A stretch of 48,131 nt of DNA, from the NCBI GenBank assembly GCA_900318405.1, contig ONKP01000045.1:1-48131 (forward strand). Direction: 5' to 3'. The notes under the pieces are model-generated. The model did no database searches and was not told the DNA's origin. It saw only the letters and a program-made list of their open reading frames with translations. Both the position numbers and the translations under genes were made by a program. Of this stretch, positions 41,134 through 48,131 are shown in pieces. This stretch comes from an uncultured Eubacteriales bacterium (GTDB taxonomy: Bacteria; Bacillota; Clostridia; Lachnospirales; Lachnospiraceae). Every line of letters begins with the position of its first letter. The stretch's first letter is position 1.

Positions 41134-42063
41134 TTATTCCGCCAGTGCCTCTGCCGTCCTCTTCGCAATGCCTGCAGCATCAAGGCCGTAATGTCTGAAA
41201 ATATCCTTGTTGGTACCGGCTACCAGATGTTCATCCGGAAGTGCCAGTTCAAGAACTCTCATCGGATGCTCCGCAGAGAGAATCTGTGCCGTCATGGCAC
41301 CGAGTCCTCCGAACGGATCATGCTCCTCCGCCGTCACGATCAGCTTTGTCTGCTCTGCCGCCTGCAGAAGGGTTTCCTTATCATAGGGTTTCAGGCAGTA
41401 CATGTCGATGACACCGGCATCGATGCCCTGCTCTCTGAGGATCGCAGCCGCGCCGACAGCATTCGGCACCATATCACCGCAGGCAACGATCTCCACATCA
41501 TGTCCGAGCGAGATCAGCTGTGCCTTATCCATGGTAAACGAAAGATTTTCGTCATATACGTCATCGGTCGCCTGACGGCTTACCCTGATGTACGCGGGCT
41601 TGCCGTCATCCGTCAGCGCCTCCATCAGTTTCCTCGTGAGGAAGCGGTCGCTGGGCAGGTATACGCGCATACCGGGCAACGATGCCATCGCTGCAATATC
41701 CTGGCAGGAATGATGCGTCATGCCGAGCGCGCCGTAGCTTACACCGCCGGAGATGCCGATCAGTTTCACATTGGAATCGTTGTAGGCAACGTCAACCTTG
41801 CACTGCTCATAGCTTCTCGTTGAAAGAAAGCTTGCCGGCGATGCCGCAAATGCTTTTTTACCGGCAGAAGCCATTCCGGCCGCAACCGATACCAGATTCT
41901 GTTCGGCAATACCCATTTCAACGAACTGCTCCGGATACTCCCTGGCGAAAGGCGTCAGGGAAGCCGAGCCTCTGGAATCCGAGCAGAGAACAACGATATC
42001 CTTATCCGTTTTTGCTTTTTCCATTAAAACGCTGCAAATTACCTGACGATTCGTTTCAGCCAT
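41134..42063 (-). CDS. Transketolase C-terminal subunit (split transketolase, AptB-like)
   Basis: 309 residues. The pyrimidine-binding domain has MGIAEQNLVSVAAGMASAGK with the catalytic Glu that activates thiamine diphosphate, and the C-terminal domain has VTAEEHDPFGGLGAM. It pairs with the N-terminal subunit, whose gene overlaps its start by 8 bp, so the two are translationally coupled. Two-subunit transketolases occur in pentose metabolism and in apulose-4-phosphate transketolase (AptA/AptB), where a two-carbon unit goes to glyceraldehyde-3-phosphate. Confidence 0.9.
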   Translation of the reverse strand: MAETNRQVICSVLMEKAKTDKDIVVLCSDSRGSASLTPFAREYPEQFVEMGIAEQNLVSVAAGMASAGKKAFAASPASFLSTRSYEQCKVDVAYNDSNVKLIGISGGVSYGALGMTHHSCQDIAAMASLPGMRVYLPSDRFLTRKLMEALTDDGKPAYIRVSRQATDDVYDENLSFTMDKAQLISLGHDVEIVACGDMVPNAVGAAAILREQGIDAGVIDMYCLKPYDKETLLQAAEQTKLIVTAEEHDPFGGLGAMTAQILSAEHPMRVLELALPDEHLVAGTNKDIFRHYGLDAAGIAKRTAEALAE

Positions 42064-42898
42064 TTTCGATCTCCTCCGCTATTTCCTTCTCAGCCTCTTT
42101 GAACTGATCCTCCGTCATCACGCCGTGATGCCAGGACGCCTGATTTTCCATATAGGAAATTCCCTTGCCCTTGACCGTATGGGCGATCACTGCCGTCGGT
42201 CTGCCTTTAAACTTCGAAGCCAGTTCATACGCGGAAAGCAGCTCTTCCGGATCATTTCCATCCGCAACCTCGATCACATTCCAGTTGAATGCCTCGAACT
42301 TCGTCTTCATGTCTCTCGTCGACATAACCTCGTCTGTGGTTCCGGAGATCTGAAGTCCGTTCAGGTCAACGGTCGCGCACAGATTGTCGAGATGGTACTG
42401 TGCCGCTGCCATCATGGCCTCATAGTTCGAACCCTCAGCCATTTCGCCGTCGCCGAGTACCACGTAGACACGGTAATCTTTTTTGTCCATCTTGCCGGCG
42501 ATCGCCATGCCTGTGCCGACGGCAAGGCCGTGGCCGAGTGAACCGCCGTTCACCTCGATGCCGGGCACATCCGTATTCGGATGTCCGATAAAAATAGAGC
42601 CGTAGGACGAAAAATGCTTCATCAGGTCCTCTTTGTCGAAGTATCCGAGATCCCCGAGAATGGTATACAGGGCATCCGCACAGTGACCCTTGCTCAGGAC
42701 GAAGCGGTCCCTGTCCGGATCATGCATTTTGTCAGCCCCGACATTCATTACACGATAGTAAAGCGTCGTCAGGATCTCCATGACAGACATGTCACCACCA
42801 ACGTGTCCTGCACTTGAACGGTAAAGCATTTCAATGACATCTTTGCGGCGCTCATTGGCGATGTGCTCAAGTTCCGCAGCACTGTATATTTTCTTCAT
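42056..42898 (-). CDS. Transketolase N-terminal subunit (split transketolase, AptA-like)
   Basis: 280 residues, ATG behind AAAGGAGAG. It holds the thiamine-diphosphate pyrophosphate domain: SSAGHVGGDMSVMEILTTLY with the conserved His, VLSKGHCADALY, GGSLGHGLAVGTGMA and the Mg2+/diphosphate motif GDGEMAEGSNYEA, ending in IAHTVKGKGISYMEN. It is complete only with the C-terminal subunit encoded downstream. It is the second gene of the isomerase-transketolase-kinase operon. Confidence 0.92.
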   Translation of the reverse strand: MKKIYSAAELEHIANERRKDVIEMLYRSSAGHVGGDMSVMEILTTLYYRVMNVGADKMHDPDRDRFVLSKGHCADALYTILGDLGYFDKEDLMKHFSSYGSIFIGHPNTDVPGIEVNGGSLGHGLAVGTGMAIAGKMDKKDYRVYVVLGDGEMAEGSNYEAMMAAAQYHLDNLCATVDLNGLQISGTTDEVMSTRDMKTKFEAFNWNVIEVADGNDPEELLSAYELASKFKGRPTAVIAHTVKGKGISYMENQASWHHGVMTEDQFKEAEKEIAEEIENG

Positions 42899-42993
42899 TG
42901 TTATCTCTCCTTTAAGGTCCGTCGAAGCCCGATTTTCTGTCTCAGTTTTCACAGGTTGTCTGACACTGTCAGATGTCCGCTCACACGGCTGCA

Positions 42994-44400
42994 TCATTCC
43001 CCTCGCAGATATGCCTTGACCTCTTCTTCGATCGGATCATACAGATCCGGCTTTACGCCGATATATTTGCATGCTTCATAAAGGATCGGAACCACATCCG
43101 CATGGATAGCCACACAGTGATGAATGTACGGTCCCTCCACGATTTTTGCTTCCAGTCTCTTCAGATTTTCCACCTCTACCCAGAGATACGTTCCCTTGGT
43201 ATAAGGTCCGTCAATGCCCTTTGCGCGTCCGAGCAGCAGAGAATACTCTCCGTTGTCGCCGTCGAAACGGGCCAGTGTGAGATTGCCGTGCTTTGCCTCG
43301 GCAGAGACAGCGCCGTTGTACGGAAAAGCAACCGGTACGCAGATTGTCGGTTTTTCTCTCGCCACGCTGATCGGCCACGGGCCGCAGTGCTGCAGGAGCT
43401 CTCCGTTCTCATTGTCCGGATGTCTCACCGTCCAGTCGGCAAACATGGAGCGGTGTCCCTCCAGATCCGCCGCCTCAACCATGAGCTGTGTGATCGCACC
43501 GTGGATATCTGTCTCGCAGACAACCGGCAGTCCCTCTTCATTCAGAAGAGAGTTCGCTGCGCACGGCATGATGCCGATCTCACCCTGAAGCGCATTCCAG
43601 CACTGGATCGCGATCGCGCTTGCGCCGTACTTGTCAGCAAGATTGCGCATGGCGACCTTCAGGGCAGCCACGTTGTTCAGCAGATTGTCCTCGATCTTGC
43701 AGGTCATATTCTCCCTGCAGTAGCGGATGACATCCTCTACCTTATCCGCCTCCTCCTTTCTGACGCGGTTCATCTCCCCCGTCAGCTCCGGGATCGGAAC
43801 AGGTGCCAGCTGAATATTGAACTTCTCCAGCAGCTCGCCCTCATTGCACATCGTGCTCCAGAAATCATACGGACGCGGTCCGATCTGAAGGACACGGATA
43901 TGGCGGAAGGTTTTTACCACATTGCAGACGGCAAGGAAATCCTTCAGGCCGCGCTCAAATTCCGGATCCGTCAGTCTGCAGTTTGTCATATAGGTAAACG
44001 GAATCTGAAAACGACGGAGCACTTTACCCGTGGCGAAGAGTCCGCACTGGGTATCGCGCAGGCGCATGCCGTCCGGCTCCGGGCGCTCATCACGCGGCCC
44101 CCAGAGAAGAACCGGTACGTTCAGATCCTTTGCGAGGCGGGCACATTCGTACTCCGTTCCGAAATTTCCGTGCGGGAGAAACAGGCCGTCAACTTTTTCC
44201 TTCCTGAACTTCTCCGCAATTTTTATTCTGTCCTCGTCGTTATACAGAAGACCTTCTTCATTGATATCTGTGATATCCACATAGTCGATGCCCATTTCAT
44301 CGAGTTTTTTTCTCGTGAGATCTGCGTATTTGATGGCATCGGGCGCACTGAAAATGGCCCTTCGTGTCGGAGCAAAACCGATTTTTACCTGTTTTTTCAT
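42994..44400 (-). CDS. L-fucose/L-arabinose isomerase-fold sugar isomerase
   Basis: 468 residues, ATG behind AGGAGG. It has an N-terminal Rossmann-like domain (FLPHGNFGTEYECARLAKDL), a middle domain with FRHIRVLQIGPRPYDFW, and a fucose-isomerase-type core containing IAIQCWNALQGEIGIMPC and VCETDIHGAITQLM, where Glu and Asp are typical Mn2+ ligands. The family interconverts aldoses and ketoses. It is the first gene of an operon with split transketolase and an FGGY kinase, so its product is probably a ketose for the kinase. The known apiose isomerase belongs to another fold as I recall, so this would be a non-homologous replacement if the substrate is apiose. Confidence 0.82.
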   Translation of the reverse strand: MKKQVKIGFAPTRRAIFSAPDAIKYADLTRKKLDEMGIDYVDITDINEEGLLYNDEDRIKIAEKFRKEKVDGLFLPHGNFGTEYECARLAKDLNVPVLLWGPRDERPEPDGMRLRDTQCGLFATGKVLRRFQIPFTYMTNCRLTDPEFERGLKDFLAVCNVVKTFRHIRVLQIGPRPYDFWSTMCNEGELLEKFNIQLAPVPIPELTGEMNRVRKEEADKVEDVIRYCRENMTCKIEDNLLNNVAALKVAMRNLADKYGASAIAIQCWNALQGEIGIMPCAANSLLNEEGLPVVCETDIHGAITQLMVEAADLEGHRSMFADWTVRHPDNENGELLQHCGPWPISVAREKPTICVPVAFPYNGAVSAEAKHGNLTLARFDGDNGEYSLLLGRAKGIDGPYTKGTYLWVEVENLKRLEAKIVEGPYIHHCVAIHADVVPILYEACKYIGVKPDLYDPIEEEVKAYLRGE

Positions 44401-44490
44401 GATGTACTGCCTCCTGTTCTTTCTGCGTACGAAGAATTGGTATCTTAAATAATATGGTTGTCATAAGTATGATAAACGGGTCAATATGTT

Positions 44491-44553
44491 CTTCGCCCAC
44501 TTTTACACAAGTACAGCGTGGATGATGACTTTTGACACTGTAATCACCATATG
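44491..44553. repeat. Dispersed 55-60 bp element, copy 2
   Basis: GCCCACTTTTACACAAGTAC followed by GATGATGACTTTTGACACTG matches copy 1 at 35682-35741. It lies about 90 bp upstream of the leftward isomerase operon, similar in position and orientation to copy 1. Confidence 0.6.
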
Positions 44554-44579
44554 CAAAGATTTGCTTTATCTCAATAATA

Positions 44580-44602
44580 AATAAAGTGTTAATAGCTTTA
44601 TT
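44580..44602. promoter_or_regulatory. Inverted repeat, candidate LacI-family operator
   Basis: AATAAAG and CTTTATT flank a 9-bp spacer in the divergent region. There is no central CG as in many LacI-family operators, so the assignment is tentative. Confidence 0.4.
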
Positions 44603-44752
44603 TTAACTTTATTTTTCGAGTTTAACGCTGTCATAGGCAATAAACGCCTGTATTTTGTCTGCATTTCTGGCATTTCATGCTCATCTTGCAAATTTCGAAA
44701 CAGGGGTTTACTTTATATTTGGAACAAGAATCAATAAAGGAGACAGGGAAAC

Positions 44753-45760
44753 ATGAGTACAACCGCTAAAGATCTGGCGCAGAAGCTCGGCATTTCACAG
44801 ACTGCCGTCTCCATGGCTCTCCACAATAAACCCGGTGTCAGCACAGAGACGAGGCAGAAAATCCTTCGCGCAGCTGAAAAATACGGATATGATATGTCGC
44901 GCATCAAGGGAAACCGTGCGCTGGAAGGGACGATTTACGTTGTTCTCTACAAGACAACGAATGCCATTCTGTCCTATTCACCTATTTTTGATGAGCTTTC
45001 CCTCGGTGTACAGAATGTCGCGAGTGCTGAAAATATCCGCGTGAGAATCACGCCTTTCTGGGAACGCAACGACGATCTGAACCGTTTTCTGGAAGACCTC
45101 CGGGTGTCCGACTGCATCGGTGTCATCCTTGTCGGAACGGAAATCTCACAGGATAACTGCCGGAAATTCACCCGGCTGCCTTTCCCGGTCGTTCTGCTTG
45201 ATTCTTCTTTTGATAACATTGGCTGCGACTGCTGTCTGATCAACAATGTCGGCGGCGCGCACCAGGCCGTCAATTATCTGATCGCCAGACGGAACTGTCA
45301 GCCGGGTTATATCCGTTCGGCATACCACATTCCCAATTTCAGTGAACGGCTGGTGGGATTTAAAAAAGCCGTTCGCGAGAACGGCATGTCTTTTTCCAGA
45401 AGTATTATTCATAAAATTTCGCCGAGCATTGAGGGCTCCGTTACCGATATGCTCGAGCTGATCGACAGCGGCACGCAGCTCGCGGATGCCTACTTCTGCG
45501 ACAATGACATCATCGCCATCGGCGCGATCAGAGCTCTGAAGCTCCGCGGCATCCGCGTTCCCGAAGATATCGGCATCATCGGCTTCGATAACATTTCGGA
45601 GGCCCGCATCTTTGATCCATCACTGACGACGATGGATGTGCCGAGAACCTATATGGCGGAGTGCGCCACCCGTCAGCTGATCCACAGGATCCGCCATCCG
45701 CAGCAGCCGCCGATCAAGATCGAAGTCCCGCCCGTACTGATCAAGCGGTTCTCGCTTTAA
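44753..45760 (+). CDS. LacI-family transcriptional regulator
   Basis: 335 residues, ATG behind AAAGGAGACAGGG. The N-terminal HTH (AKDLAQKLGISQTAVSMALH) with hinge helix region is followed by a periplasmic-binding-type domain: LEGTIYVVLY, GVILVGTEI, VVLLDSSFDNIGCDCCLINN, in part, then FCDNDIIAIGAIRALKLRG and the family-typical GIIGFDNI with TTMDVPR. It is divergent from the isomerase-transketolase-kinase operon and convergent with the glycyl radical activase, so it probably controls the sugar operon. Confidence 0.92.
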   Translation: MSTTAKDLAQKLGISQTAVSMALHNKPGVSTETRQKILRAAEKYGYDMSRIKGNRALEGTIYVVLYKTTNAILSYSPIFDELSLGVQNVASAENIRVRITPFWERNDDLNRFLEDLRVSDCIGVILVGTEISQDNCRKFTRLPFPVVLLDSSFDNIGCDCCLINNVGGAHQAVNYLIARRNCQPGYIRSAYHIPNFSERLVGFKKAVRENGMSFSRSIIHKISPSIEGSVTDMLELIDSGTQLADAYFCDNDIIAIGAIRALKLRGIRVPEDIGIIGFDNISEARIFDPSLTTMDVPRTYMAECATRQLIHRIRHPQQPPIKIEVPPVLIKRFSL

Positions 45761-45771
45761 CCTGCGCGGAC

Positions 45772-45815
45772 AAAGAGCCCCATTCGGCCACGAAGTGATC
45801 GGGTGGGGCTCTTTT
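45772..45815. terminator. Bidirectional terminator between lacI and the activase
   Basis: AAAGAGCCCC and GGGGCTCTTTT form a hairpin with A- and T-runs on either side. It separates two convergent genes. Confidence 0.88.
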
Positions 45816-45877
45816 CACGATAACGGGAAAAAAACCGCGAAGCGGTTTTACCCCGCTGAATCTCTGAGAAAATACAG

Positions 45878-46822
45878 TCATCCACCGATGACACAATGCA
45901 GATGATGCTGTTCCACAACATTTTTCAGGCAAAGCATTTTTTCCCTGGATGGAACAGGAATGTCTCCCATCAGATAAGGACGCCCCAGCCCGATATATTT
46001 ATCATAGCCCAGCCGGTGATAGGGCAGCAGATGAAGTTCCTGAACACCGGGCAGCGAGGCCGCAAAGGCTGCGATCTCATCGATTTCTTCGTCTGTGTCA
46101 TTAAATGTCGGGATCACCGGTGTCCGGATGATCAGTTCACACTGTCCGGAAGCTGCCGTACGTCGCGCATTCTCCAGCATCAGCGCATTGTCGCGCCCGG
46201 TAAATTCGCGATGTTTTTCTCCGTTCATATGCTTGATATCCATCAGATACTGATCCAGCCACGGAAGAAGGGCCTCGATGTGCGAATAATCCGCACAGGC
46301 CATGCTTTCCATCGCCGTTGAGAAGCCTTCATCCTTTGCGGCATGCAGGAGGTCCCGTGCAAATTCCGGCTGGCAGAGGCTCTCCCCGCCGGAGAGTGTC
46401 AGCCCGCCGCCGGACCGCCGGTAATACATTCTGTCGCTGTTTACCGTTTTCATGACATCTCCCACTGTGGTATCTTCACCGACAATGCGCACGCTGCCGT
46501 CTGCAAGCCGCATCTGCTGTATGCCGGGCTCCTGAGACTCAGGATTGCAGCACCACCGGCATCTGAGCACACACCCCTTCAGAAATACAATGGTTCTGAT
46601 TCCCGTTCCGTCGTGCACAGAATATCTCTGGATATCAAAAATCCTTCCCTTTGTTTTCAAATAATCAGTTGCGGAAGACGCATGATTGTCAGCAGTCAGA
46701 TTCCGCATCTCCTCCGCCTGTCCCGCAGGCGGATTCTGTCTGATCCGGTCAGGCATATCCGCTGCCGGATATCCGGTGACAACCGTGCCTCCCAGGCGCC
46801 AGGCATCTGTATAAAAGCTCAT
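45878..46822 (-). CDS. Glycyl radical enzyme activase (radical SAM), without ferredoxin insert
   Basis: 314 residues, ATG 6 nt after GAGGTG. A polar N-terminal extension of about 70 residues precedes RIFDIQRYSVHDGTGIRT. The radical SAM cluster motif is CVLRCRWCC (C-x3-C-x2-C), followed by LTLSGGESLCQ. In most activases of the diol-dehydratase clade a two-cluster ferredoxin domain with eight cysteines follows the first motif; here NPESQEPGIQQ runs directly to GEDTTVGDVMKTV, so the insert is missing. It uses S-adenosylmethionine to place the glycyl radical on the enzyme encoded immediately upstream, 10 bp away. Confidence 0.9.
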   Translation of the reverse strand: MSFYTDAWRLGGTVVTGYPAADMPDRIRQNPPAGQAEEMRNLTADNHASSATDYLKTKGRIFDIQRYSVHDGTGIRTIVFLKGCVLRCRWCCNPESQEPGIQQMRLADGSVRIVGEDTTVGDVMKTVNSDRMYYRRSGGGLTLSGGESLCQPEFARDLLHAAKDEGFSTAMESMACADYSHIEALLPWLDQYLMDIKHMNGEKHREFTGRDNALMLENARRTAASGQCELIIRTPVIPTFNDTDEEIDEIAAFAASLPGVQELHLLPYHRLGYDKYIGLGRPYLMGDIPVPSREKMLCLKNVVEQHHLHCVIGG

Positions 46823-46832
46823 GGATTTCACC

Positions 46833-48131
46833 TCAGTATTCGAAGCCCTGTTCCGTCCGGCGGATAATGTCATCCTGCAGCGATTTGGACAGGGTAGTAA
46901 ACAGTGCAGAATAACCGGCTACACGTACAACGAGATGGCGGTACTTCTCCGGATGCTTCTGTGCATCGAGAAGCGTCTGTTTATCGACAACGTTGAACTG
47001 CATATGCATTCCCTTGCGGTCGAAATAGGTCCTGATCAGTGCTTCAAAGTCATTCAGTCCCTTTTCTCCGGCGAGCGCTGACGGATGGAATTTCTGGTTG
47101 AGCAGCGTTCCGTTGGAAGCGATCATGTGATCAATCCGCGCCACCGAATTTGCGGTTGCTGTCGGTCCGTGGGTGTCTCTTCCCGCCATCGGTCCGATGC
47201 CATCGGCGACAGGGGTATGCGCCAGACGGCCGTCCGGCGTGGCACCGGTCTGGGCACCCAGCGGTACGTTGGCCGATACAGGATAGATACCCGCCTGGAA
47301 CTGGCCGCCTCTGGGATTCCTGTACGTCTCCAGAGGTTTTGTGTAAAGGTAAGCGCAGTCTCTGGCGAAATAATCGACTTCCGGAATATCATTGCCGTAT
47401 TTGGGTACCTGGCCGATCATATCCAGAAGCTCCTGAAACTTTTTCCTGTCATCGTCAGAAACCGGATCATTTTCCAGCTTTGCCACCACAGCGGCAATCT
47501 CCGCGGCGCCTACTTTTTTACCTTCCGCCCGGATACCGGCAACGATGTCTTTCGTGAGATCCGTGATGGAGGCGCTGTCGAGCCCCTTGCCGTAATTCAG
47601 TTTCAGCGCACGGGCATATTCCTTCAGTGTGACTTTATGCTCATCATAAACCAGCGTTTTTACCGCCATCAGAGAATCAGCAGCATTCGCGATGCCGAAG
47701 CACTGCGGGCCTGTAAAGTTATAAACAGCTCCGCCCTGCTCCGTGGTGAGTCCCTTGTCTATGCAGTCGTCCACCATGGCGGAAAGCCATGGAAGCGGTA
47801 CGCGCTCCGCGTGTGCCACATCGATGGAGTTATCAGCGTTCACCAGCAGCGATATCTGGTATGCCATCTGCTTTTTATAGGCATTCCAGAAATCTTCAAA
47901 CGTCGTGAGGTTTTCCAGCGTTCCTGTGGCGGGTCCCACCTGCTCTCCGGCATCCCGGCCGTTGGTGAAGACCAGTTCAAGCGGCCGGCACATATTGAAG
48001 AACGCCGCATCGTGCCATCCCATGGTCTTTCCCATAGCCTGCGGCTCTACGCATCCGATCACACTGTAATTCCGGGCATCTTTCAGTGAAACGCCCCGGT
48101 TCATCAGCGCGGGAATGATCACCTCGTCATT
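46833..48131 (-). CDS. Glycyl radical enzyme, glycerol/diol dehydratase clade (5' end outside window)
   Basis: The C-terminal 432 residues, with the start beyond the right edge. The thiyl-radical site is SVIGCVEPQ, where Cys-x-Glu is the dehydratase-clade pattern, followed by GWHDAAFFNMCRPLELVF. The glycyl radical motif is VVRVAGYSALF close to the C-terminus. ASNGTLLNQKFHPSAL and GAQTGATPDGRLAHTP are shared with glycerol and 1,2-propanediol dehydratases. An inserted helical stretch (YDEHKVTLKEYARALKLNYG onward) makes it longer than glycerol dehydratase. The substrate cannot be assigned; isethionate or other C-X lyases of this clade are alternatives. It is O2-sensitive and co-transcribed with its activase. 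Confidence 0.93.
   Translation of the reverse strand, partial: NDEVIIPALMNRGVSLKDARNYSVIGCVEPQAMGKTMGWHDAAFFNMCRPLELVFTNGRDAGEQVGPATGTLENLTTFEDFWNAYKKQMAYQISLLVNADNSIDVAHAERVPLPWLSAMVDDCIDKGLTTEQGGAVYNFTGPQCFGIANAADSLMAVKTLVYDEHKVTLKEYARALKLNYGKGLDSASITDLTKDIVAGIRAEGKKVGAAEIAAVVAKLENDPVSDDDRKKFQELLDMIGQVPKYGNDIPEVDYFARDCAYLYTKPLETYRNPRGGQFQAGIYPVSANVPLGAQTGATPDGRLAHTPVADGIGPMAGRDTHGPTATANSVARIDHMIASNGTLLNQKFHPSALAGEKGLNDFEALIRTYFDRKGMHMQFNVVDKQTLLDAQKHPEKYRHLVVRVAGYSALFTTLSKSLQDDIIRRTEQGFEY

Larger units (their letters stand above)
44401..44752. promoter_or_regulatory. Divergent regulatory region between the isomerase operon and lacI
   Basis: No gene here. The region is AT-rich and contains the dispersed element at 44491-44553, an inverted repeat AATAAAG/CTTTATT with a 9-bp spacer (44580-44602), a nearby GTTAA...TTAAC pair and a TATATT box about 40 bp before the lacI start. 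These are candidate sites for the LacI regulator. Confidence 0.55.

Noticed and set aside
42973-44448. 491-residue plus-strand frame over the isomerase
   Set aside because: It is the antisense of a gene with an AGGAGG start and family motifs; there is no independent support.
39639-48131. Sulfoquinovose sulfo-transketolase pathway
   Set aside because: Split transketolase and isomerase would fit and some glycyl radical enzymes cleave sulfonates. However, an FGGY kinase is not needed there, no sulfonate transporter or sulfolactaldehyde enzyme is visible, and the glycyl radical genes are separated by a convergent terminator.

Overview
The window looks like a chromosomal segment of an anaerobic, low-oxygen Firmicute, most likely a gut Lachnospiraceae-type Clostridium. 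The grounds are strong AGGAGG-type ribosome binding sites, a glmS ribozyme, a T-box leader, DUF975 and DUF4230 proteins, a class M sirtuin, an O2-sensitive glycyl radical enzyme and high-GC Clostridia-like codon use. There is no phage, plasmid, tRNA, rRNA or CRISPR array. The content is metabolic and regulatory, broken by palindromic intergenic repeats.

Layout. (a) 1-5489: a probable GABA/putrescine-type amine locus. It has an APC amino-acid permease fused in frame to an iron-containing alcohol dehydrogenase (cut by the window edge), a cytidylate kinase-like protein, a GABA-type aminotransferase with a terminator-bearing leader, and a divergent PuuR-like XRE-cupin regulator. (b) 5492-11361: a DUF975 membrane protein with a Gly/Asn/Tyr repeat tail, in an operon with a two-component system; a small Cys-rich protein; a DUF4230 protein; a MATE exporter; structured repeats. 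(c) 12089-19445: a sigma-70-family factor, cytidine deaminase, uridine phosphorylase and SbcD/SbcC. SbcC has an inserted repeat and an abnormal C-terminus. (d) 19268-25283: a TetR-controlled operon of class III aminotransferase, tandem class II aldolase, TetR, FGGY kinase and GtrA. (e) 25361-27591: glmS with its ribozyme. (f) 27605-31090: a TRAP transporter with a DctM-DctP fusion behind a T-box leader whose specifier reads as isoleucine. (g) 31406-35621: YqeY, a lactate-dehydrogenase-like 2-hydroxyacid dehydrogenase, an NSS amino-acid symporter and an M20 amidohydrolase. (h) 35858-39469: class M sirtuin, DUF2156 acyl/aminoacyltransferase-like protein, zinc-type macrodomain and a 49-residue protein. 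(i) 39580-48131: FGGY kinase, split transketolase and fucose-isomerase-fold isomerase (an apiose-like pathway), a LacI regulator, and a glycyl radical diol-dehydratase-clade enzyme with its activase (enzyme cut by the window edge).

The most unusual items are two transporter fusions (permease-Fe-ADH and DctM-DctP), the isoleucine T-box in front of a TRAP transporter, a candidate attenuator/riboswitch in the aminotransferase leader, a sirtuin-macrodomain locus carrying a DUF2156 gene, and palindromic elements with GNA-capped hairpins. All functions are inferred from sequence reading alone; no database search was run.
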